The notes under the pieces: model-generated
The model's input: the letters and a program-made list of their open reading frames with translations, nothing else
What the model was told of the DNA's origin: nothing
Databases searched by the model: none
Assembly: GCF_016806835.2 (NCBI RefSeq)
Contig: NZ_CP086111.1
Span: 303,501 to 367,500 of the forward strand
Direction of reading: 5' to 3'
From: Skermanella rosea
Lineage (GTDB): Bacteria > Pseudomonadota > Alphaproteobacteria > Azospirillales > Azospirillaceae
Length of the DNA: 64,000 nt
Part shown: piece after piece, positions 1 to 10,862 of the stretch
How positions within the stretch are numbered: the first letter of the stretch is position 1
Layout: each line of letters opens with the position of its first letter
Translations under genes and position numbers: made by a program

Positions 1-1387
1 GCAGGTTGATCACGACCTGCTCCAGGCGGCCGGGCCGGCCGGCCACGGCGGGCGCGGCCGGCGGCGCGTCCAGGGCCAGGGCCATGCCCTCGGTCGCGAA
101 ATGGCGTTCGAGCAGGCCGACGGCGCGCCGGACCGGCTGGACCGGGTCGAACGGCACGACCTCCGGGCCGTCGCGCCGGCTGAAGGAGCGCATCTGGTCG
201 ACGATCTCGCCCATGCGGGCCGCCTGGGTCGAGATCAGCTCCATCCCTTGGCGGAGATAGGCCGCGTCGGCCTCCACGCCCTCCTCCTCCATCAGGAGCC
301 GGTTGTCGTCGGCGGTGATCCTGATGATGTTCAGCGGCTGGCTCATCTCGTGCGCGATGCCGGCGGCCAGGGTGCCCAGCGTGGCCAGCTTGGAGGTCTG
401 GGCCAGCTCCTCCTGGAGCGTGCGGTACTCGGTCATGTCGCGCGACGTGCCGAGCAGCTTCGTCGGACGGCCTTCGGCGTCGAGCACGGGAGCCAGGTTG
501 GTCTGCCAGATGCGCGTGCCGTCCCGGAGATCCAGCGTCTCCTCGTACTGGATCGGCTGCCTTGCCTCGCAGCAGGCGCGGTAGCGCTCGACCAGATGGT
601 CGGCCACGGCAGGCGGGAAAATCTCGTGCGGCGTCCGGCCGGCCACCTCGGTCGAGACCAGGCCGGTCTGGCGCTCGTGGCTGGGGTTGAGCGCTTCGAA
701 CCGGAACTCGCCCGGGCCATCCACGCGGACGACGAACAGGCCCTCGGCCAGATGGTGGAAGATGCTGGAATAGTGCAGTTCGCTGGCGCGCAGCCGGCGG
801 TTGGCCTCCGACAGCTCGGCGGTGCGTTCGGCGACCCGGATCTCCAGCGTCTCGTTGGCCCGCTGAAGCGCCGCGTTGGCCGCCTCCAGCTCGGCGGTGC
901 GATCGGCGACCCGGCGCTCCAGCGCCCCGTTCACGAGGCGGACCTCCGCCTCCGCGCGCTGCCGCTCCCGGATCTGCTGTTCGAGCCTGAAATTGGCGTC
1001 GCGGAGCTGGGCCGGGCTGGGCAGGGCGAGCGCGTGGGGGATCAGGGGCCAGAGCATGACCGCGGTCACGACCGAGATCGCGGCGGTGAAGGCCTTGACC
1101 GCGCCCTGCGCTACGTAGTCCGGGTTCCACAACGTCCAGGCGCCGAAGAAGTGGGTTATCCCGCAGGCCAGGATGAAGCCGCAGAACATCAGGAAAATCC
1201 ACTTGTAGGCGAGGTCCTCGCGCCGCCATACGAAATAGATCAGGCCGATCGGGATGGAGCAGTAGGCGAGGCCGATCAGAATGTCGGACAGCAGGTGCGT
1301 CCAGATCAGCTCCGGTCGCCAGGTCAAGCAAAGGCCGTGGGGCAGGAAGTCGCCGGGCTCGCCGAGGGCGCGAAAGAAGGTTTCCAT
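1..1387 (-). CDS. Sensor histidine kinase with ethylene-receptor-type membrane domain (3' end cut by window edge)
   Basis: Membrane sensor kinase; at least 462 residues are visible and the ATPase domain lies beyond the left edge. The N-terminus has three hydrophobic helices (about residues 28-125) matching the ethylene-binding domain of plant ETR1. With a constant offset of 10, Asp35, Tyr42, Ile45, Pro46, Ile72, Cys75 and His79 fall on ETR1 residues D25, Y32, I35, P36, I62, C65 and H69; Cys and His sit in the motif CGITH and are the copper(I)/ethylene ligands in ETR1. A coiled coil with two similar repeats (around VADRTAELEAAN and VAERTAELSEAN) follows, then a PAS domain and a HisKA domain with the H-box GIAHEMSQPLN. 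The ATG at 1387 is the first start ahead of the membrane domain. Ethylene-type receptors are known in cyanobacteria and in Azospirillum; ligand identity here is inference. Confidence 0.88.
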   Translation of the reverse strand, partial: METFFRALGEPGDFLPHGLCLTWRPELIWTHLLSDILIGLAYCSIPIGLIYFVWRREDLAYKWIFLMFCGFILACGITHFFGAWTLWNPDYVAQGAVKAFTAAISVVTAVMLWPLIPHALALPSPAQLRDANFRLEQQIRERQRAEAEVRLVNGALERRVADRTAELEAANAALQRANETLEIRVAERTAELSEANRRLRASELHYSSIFHHLAEGLFVVRVDGPGEFRFEALNPSHERQTGLVSTEVAGRTPHEIFPPAVADHLVERYRACCEARQPIQYEETLDLRDGTRIWQTNLAPVLDAEGRPTKLLGTSRDMTEYRTLQEELAQTSKLATLGTLAAGIAHEMSQPLNIIRITADDNRLLMEEEGVEADAAYLRQGMELISTQAARMGEIVDQMRSFSRRDGPEVVPFDPVQPVRRAVGLLERHFATEGMALALDAPPAAPAVAGRPGRLEQVVINL

Positions 1388-1551
1388 GCAGTGTCCGGTT
1401 TAATATCGCAGTATGCAGCGCACCACGGTTACCAAAAGCCAACCTCTCGCTCGTTCGGGGAACCCAAAACAAGGTTAATAATTGTAAGCCATAGGCACGC
1501 GCCTTGTCTCGCCTTATCGTACCGAAGGTTCTGTCCAATCGTGCGCGGCGG
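1388..1551. other. Spacer between sensor kinase and methyltransferase
   Basis: AT-richer stretch upstream of the sensor kinase start on the minus strand and downstream of the methyltransferase. It probably holds the kinase promoter; I see no clear -35/-10 pair and no gene. Confidence 0.4.
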
Positions 1552-2133
1552 TCACTCCTCCGGACGATGCGGCGGGATCGGCCGGGGATGGGGATCGGCC
1601 ACGGCGCAGAGGCGCTGGACGACCGCCCGCCTCGGGAAATCGATCTCGCCCTGTTCGAAGGCTACCACCTGGAGTTGGTGTCCGACGCGGTCGAGGAGCT
1701 CGCCGGGAGCCAGCAGGAAGTCCGGAGAGGAAGGTTTGCCGAACCGCTCGTTGCCCCGCGCGAACGTCTCGTAGATCAGCACGCCGCCGGGTTCCAGCGA
1801 GTCCAGCAGCCTGGGAAACAGGGGGCGGTGAAGGTAGTTGGTGACGACCACGGCGGCGAAGCGCCTGTCCGCCGGCAAGGGCCAGGGGCTTCCGTCCTCC
1901 AGGTCGGCCTCGATCAGTTCCGGGGAGGAGCCGTTGGCCAGATCGGCGACGCCCGCCAGGGTCCGGTCGACCGCGGTGACCGGGTGTCCCAGCCCGGCGA
2001 ACAGGCGCGTGTGCCGGCCGGACCCGCAGGCCACGTCGAGCACCGGGCCGCCCTGGCGCACCAGCGGCGCGAAACGGACCACCCACCGGGACGGGGGCGG
2101 GGAAAAGGGCGTGGGGGATTCAGTGTGGTCCAT
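1552..2133 (-). CDS. Class I SAM-dependent methyltransferase, TehB-like, substrate unknown
   Basis: A 193-residue small-molecule methyltransferase. Motif I is VLDVACGSGRHT (about residues 31-42), the SAM glycine loop. It is followed by an acidic residue at the end of beta-2 (VTAVDRT) and a post-motif region LEPGGVLIYETFARGN typical of class I Rossmann methyltransferases of the TehB/UbiG-like type. There is no signal peptide or membrane segment, so it is cytoplasmic. The ATG at 2133 gives the family-typical length; a longer frame overlapping it in another register is a shadow. It lies on the same strand as the sensor kinase downstream, separated by about 160 bases, and is divergent from the DUF1178 gene. 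The substrate cannot be told from sequence. Confidence 0.85.
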   Translation of the reverse strand: MDHTESPTPFSPPPSRWVVRFAPLVRQGGPVLDVACGSGRHTRLFAGLGHPVTAVDRTLAGVADLANGSSPELIEADLEDGSPWPLPADRRFAAVVVTNYLHRPLFPRLLDSLEPGGVLIYETFARGNERFGKPSSPDFLLAPGELLDRVGHQLQVVAFEQGEIDFPRRAVVQRLCAVADPHPRPIPPHRPEE

Positions 2134-2253
2134 GGTCCGTCAACCCGCTTGTGCTTTCACCTTGGCCTAACCAATTCGTACATATATGACAGTCCGGTCA
2201 GATCGGTGAACATTCGGCGGCGCCGCCGCCGGGAGCGGAACGAGTAACGGTCG

Positions 2254-2679
2254 ATGATCCTCTTCGATCTCAAGTGCCAGGCCGGCCACGTCTTCGAAGC
2301 CTGGTTCAGGAACAGCGGCGCCTACGAGGCCCAGGCGTCCGCGCAGGAGATCTCATGCCCGATCTGCGGGGACGTCAGGATCGGCAAGGCGCCCATGGCC
2401 CCGCGCATCGCGAAGTCGCGCGACGCCGCCGAGGGTACCGACGAGGCGGCCCGGCGCAAGGCCGAGATCCTGCGCGAACTGAAGGACCTGCGCCGCAAGG
2501 TCGAGGAGAACTGCGACTATGTCGGCGACCGCTTCGCCGAGGAGGCCCGGCGCATCCATTACGGCGAGGTCGAAAGCCGCGGCATCTACGGGGAGGCGAC
2601 CGAAGCCGAGTCGTCGGAGCTGAAGGAGGAAGGCATCACCGTCGAGCGCATCCCCTGGGTTCCGACGACCAACTCCTGA
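2254..2679 (+). CDS. DUF1178 family protein
   Basis: A 141-residue protein of the DUF1178 family, widespread in alpha- and betaproteobacteria and of unknown function. It opens with MILFDLKCQAGHVFEAWF, then has a C-P-I-C-G pair (SCPICGDV, about residues 35-42), so C8 plus the CPIC pair could form a small metal site. The middle is a charged helical region and the C-terminus ends in the conserved GI-x-VERIPWVP segment. There is no signal peptide. An ATG start after a GGAGCGGAACGAG stretch acts as the ribosome-binding region. It is convergent with the DUF2336 gene 17 bases downstream. Confidence 0.88.
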   Translation: MILFDLKCQAGHVFEAWFRNSGAYEAQASAQEISCPICGDVRIGKAPMAPRIAKSRDAAEGTDEAARRKAEILRELKDLRRKVEENCDYVGDRFAEEARRIHYGEVESRGIYGEATEAESSELKEEGITVERIPWVPTTNS

Positions 2680-2696
2680 CGGCGGGACGGCCGTCG

Positions 2697-3815
2697 TCAG
2701 GCATCCGGGCGTTCGCGGCGGCGCAGCGGGACCAGGTTGATGGCGGCGGGATTCTGACGCCAGCCCTGGAGGATCGGCAGGGCCGATTCCGGAGTCAGGC
2801 GGTCGTAGAGCGCCAGCACCCGTGACAATTCGCGCGGATCGACGATCTGCTCGCCCGGCCGGGCCGCCCGGCTCAGCAGGAAGATCGAGGCGAAGAAGCC
2901 CTTGTCGATCCTCAGCGCCCGGCAGGCCAGCGTCATGGCTTCGCCGCCGGTCTCGGCGATCAGCTGGTGCATGGCTTCCGGACCCAGGCCGGCGATCCGG
3001 CCGAACAGCGCCTTGAACAGGTCGATCTGGCCGAGCCGCAGGGTCTGGATCAGCACCTGCGGCGTGATGGCGCCTGCCTCGGCCATCCGCTCGACCGTTT
3101 CCAGCTGGTCGGCGGTCAGGCTGGTCCGCCCGCGCGTCCCGTCGATCAGATCCTGGAGCGTGGCCTGGAGCGCCGCGTCGAGCTGCGCCCTCGGGATGGC
3201 GAAGCGGTCCAGGATGGTCCGCCGAAGCTCCTGCGAGACGAGCCAGTAGATCTTCGTCGCCAGTTCCGGCGTCAGTTCGGGCCGCCCGAGCAGGGGGGAC
3301 CGCAGGGGCGGCACCCGGCGCGCGACGTTGGTCAGGCGGATCATGGCCTGTCCGGACAGGCTGGCGCCCCGGTTGCCCAGCAGCGTCTCGGCGACGCGCG
3401 TGTTGCCGGTTTCGATGAGGACGTCGCTGAGCGCCGTGCTGATCCTGGGCCGGCCGGCGACCGCCAGCTGGTGGGCTTCGGCGTGGGCGCGGACGATCGC
3501 GATCAGGTCCTCGTCCTCGAGCACTTCGCTGCGCAGCAGGATCGGCCGAGCGATCTCGATCTGGTCGTTCGCCAGGGTCACGATCAGGTCCCGGGGCGCT
3601 TCGGCGTGGGGCGCCAGCCGTTCGGCGAGCGACCGCCGGACGTCCATCTCGGCGTCGCGCAGCACTTGGCGGAGGATGTCGACCACCAGGTCGCGCTCGC
3701 GGTCGGACAGGCTGTGCCCCGCGAAATAGAAATCGCCGACCTTGTCGGCCAGAGCCCGCCGTCCGGTCTGGCTCCTGTCCCGCGCCATCTCGAACAGATC
3801 GGCCAGATGCGCCAT
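2697..3815 (-). CDS. DUF2336 domain protein (copy 1)
   Basis: A 372-residue, largely alpha-helical protein of the DUF2336 family, found mainly in alphaproteobacteria and of unknown biochemical function. Characteristic stretches are LAERLAPHAEAPRDLIVTLA (about 57-76) and the repeated hydrophobic pattern of paired helices resembling HEAT-like repeats. I chose the ATG at 3815 (MAHLADLFEMAR) because the family begins here; an upstream in-frame extension of 55 residues is low-complexity. A second DUF2336 gene lies 1.5 kb downstream at 5270, with a NUDIX gene between. No catalytic motif is visible. Confidence 0.85.
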   Translation of the reverse strand: MAHLADLFEMARDRSQTGRRALADKVGDFYFAGHSLSDRERDLVVDILRQVLRDAEMDVRRSLAERLAPHAEAPRDLIVTLANDQIEIARPILLRSEVLEDEDLIAIVRAHAEAHQLAVAGRPRISTALSDVLIETGNTRVAETLLGNRGASLSGQAMIRLTNVARRVPPLRSPLLGRPELTPELATKIYWLVSQELRRTILDRFAIPRAQLDAALQATLQDLIDGTRGRTSLTADQLETVERMAEAGAITPQVLIQTLRLGQIDLFKALFGRIAGLGPEAMHQLIAETGGEAMTLACRALRIDKGFFASIFLLSRAARPGEQIVDPRELSRVLALYDRLTPESALPILQGWRQNPAAINLVPLRRRERPDA

Positions 3816-4345
3816 TGTACCGCCGCCTGTCCTTGCTTCCGATCCGGGTTCCGCCACGCCTCCGCTCATCGGCGCCCTCCGGCCGGGGCGCGCCGGGAGA
3901 TGTCCCGGCCGCCTTGGCGATGCGCCGCAGGACGGTCCTTTCGATCGGCCGGCATTTCCTGGGAAACCAAAACCAAACACTTCATCTTCGCGACCCTTCT
4001 GGTCGGCCGGTCATCGGATCGGAACCGTGTTCCCGCTGACTTCGCAGCGTGAAGAGCATGCGGAATCTTCCTTAGTAAAATGTTAATCCGCCGGTCCGCC
4101 ATCGCCGTGTCCGTGACTGGCCCTCAGATTCCCTGACATTTTAAACTATTTGACTCGAACCCGCAGGACGCCGGAGAATAGGGCGACGAAGGTCTTTCAT
4201 CTTACTGGAAGGCGACATCGCCGCAGCCTCATGGGTATGGCTTTCTCCCGCCTGTACGGGTTATACTCCCAAAGGACTAATCCTTGTTCGGAATGCACCG
4301 GGCTCGTGCGATACCCGGCTTCCGCAACGCCTCCAGGAGATCGCC
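3816..4345. other. 530-base intergenic region between divergent DUF2336 gene and small ORF
   Basis: No convincing gene. It holds a near-consensus CtrA-type site at 4072-4086 and a TATACT hexamer at 4262-4267 that could be a -10 element for the small ORF at 4346, but without a good -35. Overlapping open frames here are unsupported high-GC shadows. Confidence 0.4.
4072..4086. promoter_or_regulatory. Near-consensus CtrA-type site (TTAG-N7-TTAA)
   Basis: Two half sites, TTAG and TTAA, separated by 7 bases; one mismatch to the TTAA-N7-TTAA consensus of alphaproteobacterial CtrA. It lies about 260 bases from the starts of both divergent flanking genes, so the regulated gene is unclear. Confidence 0.3.
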
Positions 4346-4549
4346 ATGCAAGTGCAAGCATCGGGAGTCGGTCCCGCATCGGGCTACTCCAGCCCCCTTC
4401 AATCACCCGCGACACGTCCCCAGGACGAGCAGCAGGGCGGCCAGGGGGGCGGCCAGGCCGTCGGCGCAGCGCAAAGCGGCACGCCGGAGAACCAGCCGGT
4501 GACGGACCCCTTCGCAACCCGCGGCCGGAACGTGAACATCACGGTCTGA
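4346..4549 (+). CDS. Small low-complexity hypothetical protein
   Basis: Predicted 67-residue protein rich in Gly, Gln, Ser and Pro, with no hydrophobic segment and the C-terminal sequence RGRNVNITV. The ATG follows a good Shine-Dalgarno (CCAGGAG, 6-7 bases upstream), which is the main support for translation. Composition predicts disorder with a short ordered tail. It is followed after 67 bases by the NUDIX gene on the same strand and may share its transcript. I do not recognise a family. A non-coding region with chance open frame is the alternative. Confidence 0.5.
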   Translation: MQVQASGVGPASGYSSPLQSPATRPQDEQQGGQGGGQAVGAAQSGTPENQPVTDPFATRGRNVNITV

Positions 4550-4616
4550 AGTCCCCGTCCGAAGGCATCGGCGCGTTCCGCTTGCCCGCCCTCACGGGCT
4601 GCGCCACATTACGGCC

Positions 4617-5168
4617 ATGACTTCCGATCCAAAGCCGAGCGGGCCGACAGTCCGCATCATCCCCGAGGGCGACGACCGTCACCGCCTCGTATGCCCCGAT
4701 TGCGGCTTCATCAATTACGAGAACCCGAAGATCGTGGTGGGTTCGGTGGCCGCGTGGGAGGACCGCATCCTGCTGTGCCGCCGGGCGATCGAGCCGAGCA
4801 AGGGGCTGTGGACCCTGCCGGCCGGCTACATGGAACTGAACGAGACGACCGCCGAGGGGGCGACCCGCGAAGCCTGGGAGGAGGCGCGGGCAAGGATCGA
4901 GATCGATTGCCTGCTCGCCGTGTACGAAATCCCGCGCATCAGCCAGGTCCAGCTCATCTACCGCGCGCGGCTCCGGTCGCCGGACGTGGCGGCGGGACCT
5001 GAGAGCCTGGAGGTGGGGCTTTTCAGGTGGGACGAGATCCCGTGGGACCTGATCGCCTTCCCGACCGTGCGCTGGGCCCTGGACGAGTTCAACAGCCGGC
5101 GCCGCGAGCACGAGTTCAGTCCGGCGACCAACCCGGAACCGGAACCGCCGCCGCCCACGGGCCTGTAG
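4617..5168 (+). CDS. NUDIX hydrolase with N-terminal zinc ribbon
   Basis: A 183-residue NUDIX pyrophosphohydrolase, expected to hydrolyse a nucleoside diphosphate linked to another group. The N-terminal C26-P-D-C29 pair marks the short ribbon seen in NudC/ADP-ribose-type relatives, although no second Cys pair is evident. The Nudix box runs from G70 through E76 to R84-E85-x2-E88-E89 (GYMELNE ... [11 protein letters not shown]), with the metal-binding glutamates intact; the usual Gly after the EE-x is Arg91. The C-terminal 20 residues are Pro/Glu-rich and probably disordered. It lies between two DUF2336 genes. Substrate is not predictable. Confidence 0.87.
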   Translation: MTSDPKPSGPTVRIIPEGDDRHRLVCPDCGFINYENPKIVVGSVAAWEDRILLCRRAIEPSKGLWTLPAGYMELNETTAEGATREAWEEARARIEIDCLLAVYEIPRISQVQLIYRARLRSPDVAAGPESLEVGLFRWDEIPWDLIAFPTVRWALDEFNSRRREHEFSPATNPEPEPPPPTGL

Positions 5169-5269
5169 GGGCCGGCCGTCAGGTTCATCTTCTGGAAACC
5201 CTGATCGCCGATAAAGGTTCGGGATCGGCGCGGCGAGCCCATGCCGCGCCCGGCAGACCAGGACAGATC

Positions 5270-6517
5270 GTGCCCAGCAGAGAGCAGAACCCGCCGGCCG
5301 ACGGCCCGCTCGATTACGAGACCTCGAAGCGCATGGCCCAAAGCGAGGACACCGCCGTCCGCGCGCGGGTGGCCGGGCGCGAGGATGTCAGGCCGGAACT
5401 GCTCTACTATCTCGCGATCGATCCCGCGGTGGAGGTGCGCCGCGAAGTGGCGGCCAACCCCTCGGCGCCGGCTCAGGCCAGCGCGGTTCTGGCGCGCGAC
5501 AACGACGAGAGCGTGCGCCGCCTGCTGGCGGACAAGCTGAGCCGCCTGCTGCCCGACCTCTCGCGCGAGGCGCAGGGCCAGCTCTTTCAGCTCACGGTAA
5601 GGACGCTGGAGCAGCTGGCGCGCGACCAGGCGGTCGGCGTCCGGCAGGCGCTGGCGTCCAGCCTGAAGGACGTCGCCTGCGCGCCGCCCGACCTTTGCAC
5701 GCATCTGGCGCGCGACGTCGAGCGGGAGGTCGCCGAGCCGATCCTGCACTACTGCGCCACGCTGACCGACAAGGACCTGCTGAGCATCATCGCCAACCAG
5801 CCGAAATCCTGGGTGCTCAGCGCGATCGCCCAGCGCGACGGCGTCTCCGGCCCGGTCGCGGCGGCCTTGTACGAGACGGGCGACGTCGAGGCATCGACCG
5901 CGTTGCTCGACAACCACGGCGCCCTGATCCCGGAGAGTACCCTGTCCGGCATGGTCGAGCAGTCGGCCGCCCGCCCGTCCTGGCAGGAACCGCTGGCCAG
6001 GCGGCCCAGGCTGCCCGGCCGCTTGGCGGTCCGGCTCGCCGAGTTCGTCGACCAGCACGTGCTGACCATCCTGCGCCAGCGCCGCGACCTGGACGCCGAG
6101 ACCGCGGCCGAGGTGGTCAGCGTCGCCCGGCGCCGGATCGACTACCTGGACCAGAGGTCCGAGGGCGAGTCGCCCGAGCACCGCGCCCGCCGGCTGTTCA
6201 TGGTCGGACAGCTCGACGAGAGCGCCATCAGCGACGCGCTGTCGTGGAACGACATGGTGTTCGTCAAGCTGGGCCTGGCGCTGATGGCCGGCATCGCGCC
6301 GTCCCTGGTGGAGGAGATCATCGCCGCGCAGAGCCCCAAGGGGGTCACGGCGCTGGCCTGGCGGGCGGGCCTGAGCATGCGGTGCGCCATGCAGCTCCAG
6401 TCGCGCGCCGCCAACATCCCGCCGCGCATGCTGCTGAATGCCCGCAACGGCGTGGATTATCCGCTGACCCCGGTCGAGATGACCTGGCAATTGGAGTTCT
6501 ACGGGGTCAGGCTTTAG
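5270..6517 (+). CDS. DUF2336 domain protein (copy 2)
   Basis: A predicted 415-residue helical DUF2336 protein, distantly similar to copy 1 (compare VRARVAGREDVRPELLYYLA and VRREVAANPSAPAQASAVLA with its helical repeats). The start is uncertain: GTG at 5270, preceded by CCAGGACAG, keeps the start downstream of the NUDIX gene, while ATG at 5334 (MAQSEDTAVRAR) would give 394 residues. Upstream in-frame sequence overlaps the NUDIX gene and is not typical protein. No signal peptide or catalytic motif is visible. Function unknown. Confidence 0.8.
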   Translation: MPSREQNPPADGPLDYETSKRMAQSEDTAVRARVAGREDVRPELLYYLAIDPAVEVRREVAANPSAPAQASAVLARDNDESVRRLLADKLSRLLPDLSREAQGQLFQLTVRTLEQLARDQAVGVRQALASSLKDVACAPPDLCTHLARDVEREVAEPILHYCATLTDKDLLSIIANQPKSWVLSAIAQRDGVSGPVAAALYETGDVEASTALLDNHGALIPESTLSGMVEQSAARPSWQEPLARRPRLPGRLAVRLAEFVDQHVLTILRQRRDLDAETAAEVVSVARRRIDYLDQRSEGESPEHRARRLFMVGQLDESAISDALSWNDMVFVKLGLALMAGIAPSLVEEIIAAQSPKGVTALAWRAGLSMRCAMQLQSRAANIPPRMLLNARNGVDYPLTPVEMTWQLEFYGVRL

Positions 6518-6821
6518 GAGCAAGCGGGCTCCGACCTCCTTCACCCTGGGGCGGCGATGCCGTGCCGGCTCCCCGGGCGGATCGGCCCGGGGCGCTTCCG
6601 CGGGCAACTCCAACATGAAGATTTCCAGAACGGCCTTTCGGCCGGCGGTATGTTTCGCCCGCGCCGCACGTAGCTATACGAATCTGTCTGGAACGCCCTC
6701 CGGCCGGCCGACTTTCGGGCACTGCGTCAATCTGCCGCCACAACCGGAAACTGCCCCCGAAGCACCCCGGAACGGCCTTCCGGCCGACCGCCGGGGTCCC
6801 CCGCGCGGGGACCGGCGACGC
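6518..6821. other. 304-base intergenic region with repeated palindromic element
   Basis: No gene supported. It contains three copies of a GAACGGCCTTNCGGCCG-like element described separately. Confidence 0.4.
6628..6790. repeat. Three copies of a short GAACGGCCTTnCGGCCG-like palindromic element
   Basis: Copies at 6628-6646, 6691-6712 and 6770-6790, each starting GAACG and carrying a CGGCC...GGCCG inverted arm; the first and third are nearly identical and the middle one is degenerate. They sit between two convergent genes, where extragenic palindromes often occur. Confidence 0.4.
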
Positions 6822-7223
6822 TCACATTCCGGGACGCGGCACCCGATCGACCGGCCGCTCGACCGGAACGTTTTCCTCGAAGCTCACGACCGGGGAGGCC
6901 AGGATGTCGAAGCAGCGCTGCCGTGCCGCGAGCTGTTCGAGCGTCGGCTCGTCCCGGACGAACGGTTCCTGGAACCAGGCGGTCGCGCGCTCCCAGGAGG
7001 GGATGTCGACCCGCAGCAAAGTCAGCAGGGACCTGCATTCGAAGGTTTCCGCGGCATCCGAGCCCGGGGTCACGGAGGTGAAGGCGGGCGGGGTCGGCTG
7101 GGCCCGCCGGGAGGCCGGGTCGGGCGCCGTTCCGGGGGATGGTGATACCACTTGGGCTTGTACCGGCAGCGAGGCCGCGAGCAGTGCCGCCGCACCGCAC
7201 AAGCGGGAAGTCCAGGTCAACAT
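6822..7223 (-). CDS. Secreted hypothetical protein
   Basis: Predicted 133-residue exported protein. It has a Sec-type signal peptide: MLTWTSR, hydrophobic core CGAAALLAASLPV, and a probable signal peptidase I site after Ala at VQAQ (about residue 23). A Pro/Ser-rich linker follows, then a domain with two cysteines (FECRSLL and RQRCFDI) that could form a periplasmic disulfide. The start is supported by GAGGAG 8 bases upstream. Divergent from mdh. I do not recognise the family. Confidence 0.7.
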   Translation of the reverse strand: MLTWTSRLCGAAALLAASLPVQAQVVSPSPGTAPDPASRRAQPTPPAFTSVTPGSDAAETFECRSLLTLLRVDIPSWERATAWFQEPFVRDEPTLEQLAARQRCFDILASPVVSFEENVPVERPVDRVPRPGM

Positions 7224-7268
7224 GAGCGCTCTCCTCAGCCAAATTTGGTATTACCATCCAAACCTTAA

Positions 7269-8468
<1,200 letters not shown>

Positions 8469-8483
8469 CAGCGGCCTTCGGGA

Positions 8484-8508
8484 GGCCGCCGCTCCGGGCG
8501 GCCTTTTT
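8484..8508 (+). terminator. Intrinsic terminator after mdh
   Basis: Perfect 7-bp stem GGCCGCC/GGCGGCC with a 6-base loop, followed directly by TTTTT, 15 bases after the mdh stop codon. Confidence 0.85.
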
Positions 8509-8693
8509 AGTATCCCGACTGGCCGCCCGGCATAGCCGGTACGGCCGAGCCCGGTTCAATCGGCGCGCGGAGGGTGCTAGACTGAGCGGCCGGCACCGCC
8601 GCAACCCGGACGGAACGGGCCAGGTATTCTTAAGCCGGGGTGCCTCGTTTGCCACCCGTCACCAGATAGCCGCCATCAGATAGACGGACGTCC

Positions 8694-9890
<1,197 letters not shown>

Positions 9891-10766
9891 ATGGCTGTCC
9901 TCGTCAATTCCCAAACGAAAGTCATCTGCCAGGGCTTCACCGGCGCGCAGGGGACCTTCCACTCCGAGCAGGCTATCGCCTACGGCACGCAGATGGTCGG
10001 CGGCGTGACCCCCGGCAAGGGCGGCACCAAGCACCTCGACCTGCCGGTGTTCGACACCGTCGCGGAGGCGGTCCACACGACCGGCGCCAACGCCAGCGTG
10101 ATCTACGTCCCGCCGCCGTTCGCGGCCGACGCGATCCTGGAGGCGATCGACGCCGAGATCGCCCTTGTCGTCTGCATCACCGAGGGCATCCCCGTCCTCG
10201 ACATGGTGACCGTCAAGCGCGCCCTGGCCGGCTCCAAGACCCGCCTGATCGGTCCGAACTGCCCGGGCGTCATCACCCCGGACGAGTGCAAGATCGGCAT
10301 CATGCCCGGCCATATCCACCGCCGCGGCAAGATCGGTGTTGTCTCCCGCTCCGGCACCCTCACATATGAAGCGGTGGCGCAGACCACGGCGGCGGGCCTG
10401 GGGCAGTCGACCTGCATCGGCATCGGCGGCGACCCGGTCAACGGCACCAACTTCGTGGACAGCCTGGAGCTGTTCCTGGACGATCCGGAGACCGAAGGCA
10501 TCATCATGATCGGCGAGATCGGCGGCGACGCCGAGGTCAAGGGAGCCGAATTCCTCAGGGACAGCAAGACGAAGAAGCCGGTCGTCGGCTTCATCGCCGG
10601 CCGCACCGCTCCTCCGGGACGCCGGATGGGACATGCCGGCGCCGTGATCTCCGGCGGCAACGACACCGCCGACTTCAAGGTCGAGGCGCTGAAGTCCGCC
10701 GGCATCCACGTTGCCGACAGCCCGGCCAGCCTGGGCAGCACCATGCTGAAGGCTCTGAAGGGTTGA
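9891..10766 (+). CDS. sucD: Succinyl-CoA synthetase alpha subunit
   Basis: Alpha subunit of succinate-CoA ligase (291 residues), carrying the CoA-binding Rossmann domain ([16 protein letters not shown] near the N-terminus) and the phosphohistidine domain. The phosphorylated histidine is His248 in [10 protein letters not shown]. It starts at the base after the sucC stop. A perfect 9-bp hairpin follows 14 bases after the stop, ahead of sucA. Full length and intact. Confidence 0.97.
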   Translation: MAVLVNSQTKVICQGFTGAQGTFHSEQAIAYGTQMVGGVTPGKGGTKHLDLPVFDTVAEAVHTTGANASVIYVPPPFAADAILEAIDAEIALVVCITEGIPVLDMVTVKRALAGSKTRLIGPNCPGVITPDECKIGIMPGHIHRRGKIGVVSRSGTLTYEAVAQTTAAGLGQSTCIGIGGDPVNGTNFVDSLELFLDDPETEGIIMIGEIGGDAEVKGAEFLRDSKTKKPVVGFIAGRTAPPGRRMGHAGAVISGGNDTADFKVEALKSAGIHVADSPASLGSTMLKALKG

Positions 10767-10780
10767 TCCCGATCAGCCCG

Positions 10781-10801
10781 GGCCGGTCCCCGACCGGCCC
10801 G
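10781..10801 (+). terminator. Hairpin between sucD and sucA
   Basis: Perfect 9-bp inverted repeat GGGCCGGTC/GACCGGCCC with a CCC loop but no T-run, so it is more likely a stabilising or attenuating hairpin than a full terminator. Confidence 0.5.
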
Positions 10802-10862
10802 TCGGAGCCGTAAACCCTTGCCAGAAAGAGGGCGCGGGCGCCAACGCCCGCGTCATTAACAA

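Noticed and set aside
101-1774. Long plus-strand open frame over the sensor kinase
   Set aside because: The opposite strand encodes a recognisable kinase with membrane, PAS and HisKA domains.
7239-7255. CCAAATTTGG palindrome next to GGTATTACC upstream of the secreted hypothetical gene
   Set aside because: Short and close to the ribosome-binding region; not enough to call an operator.
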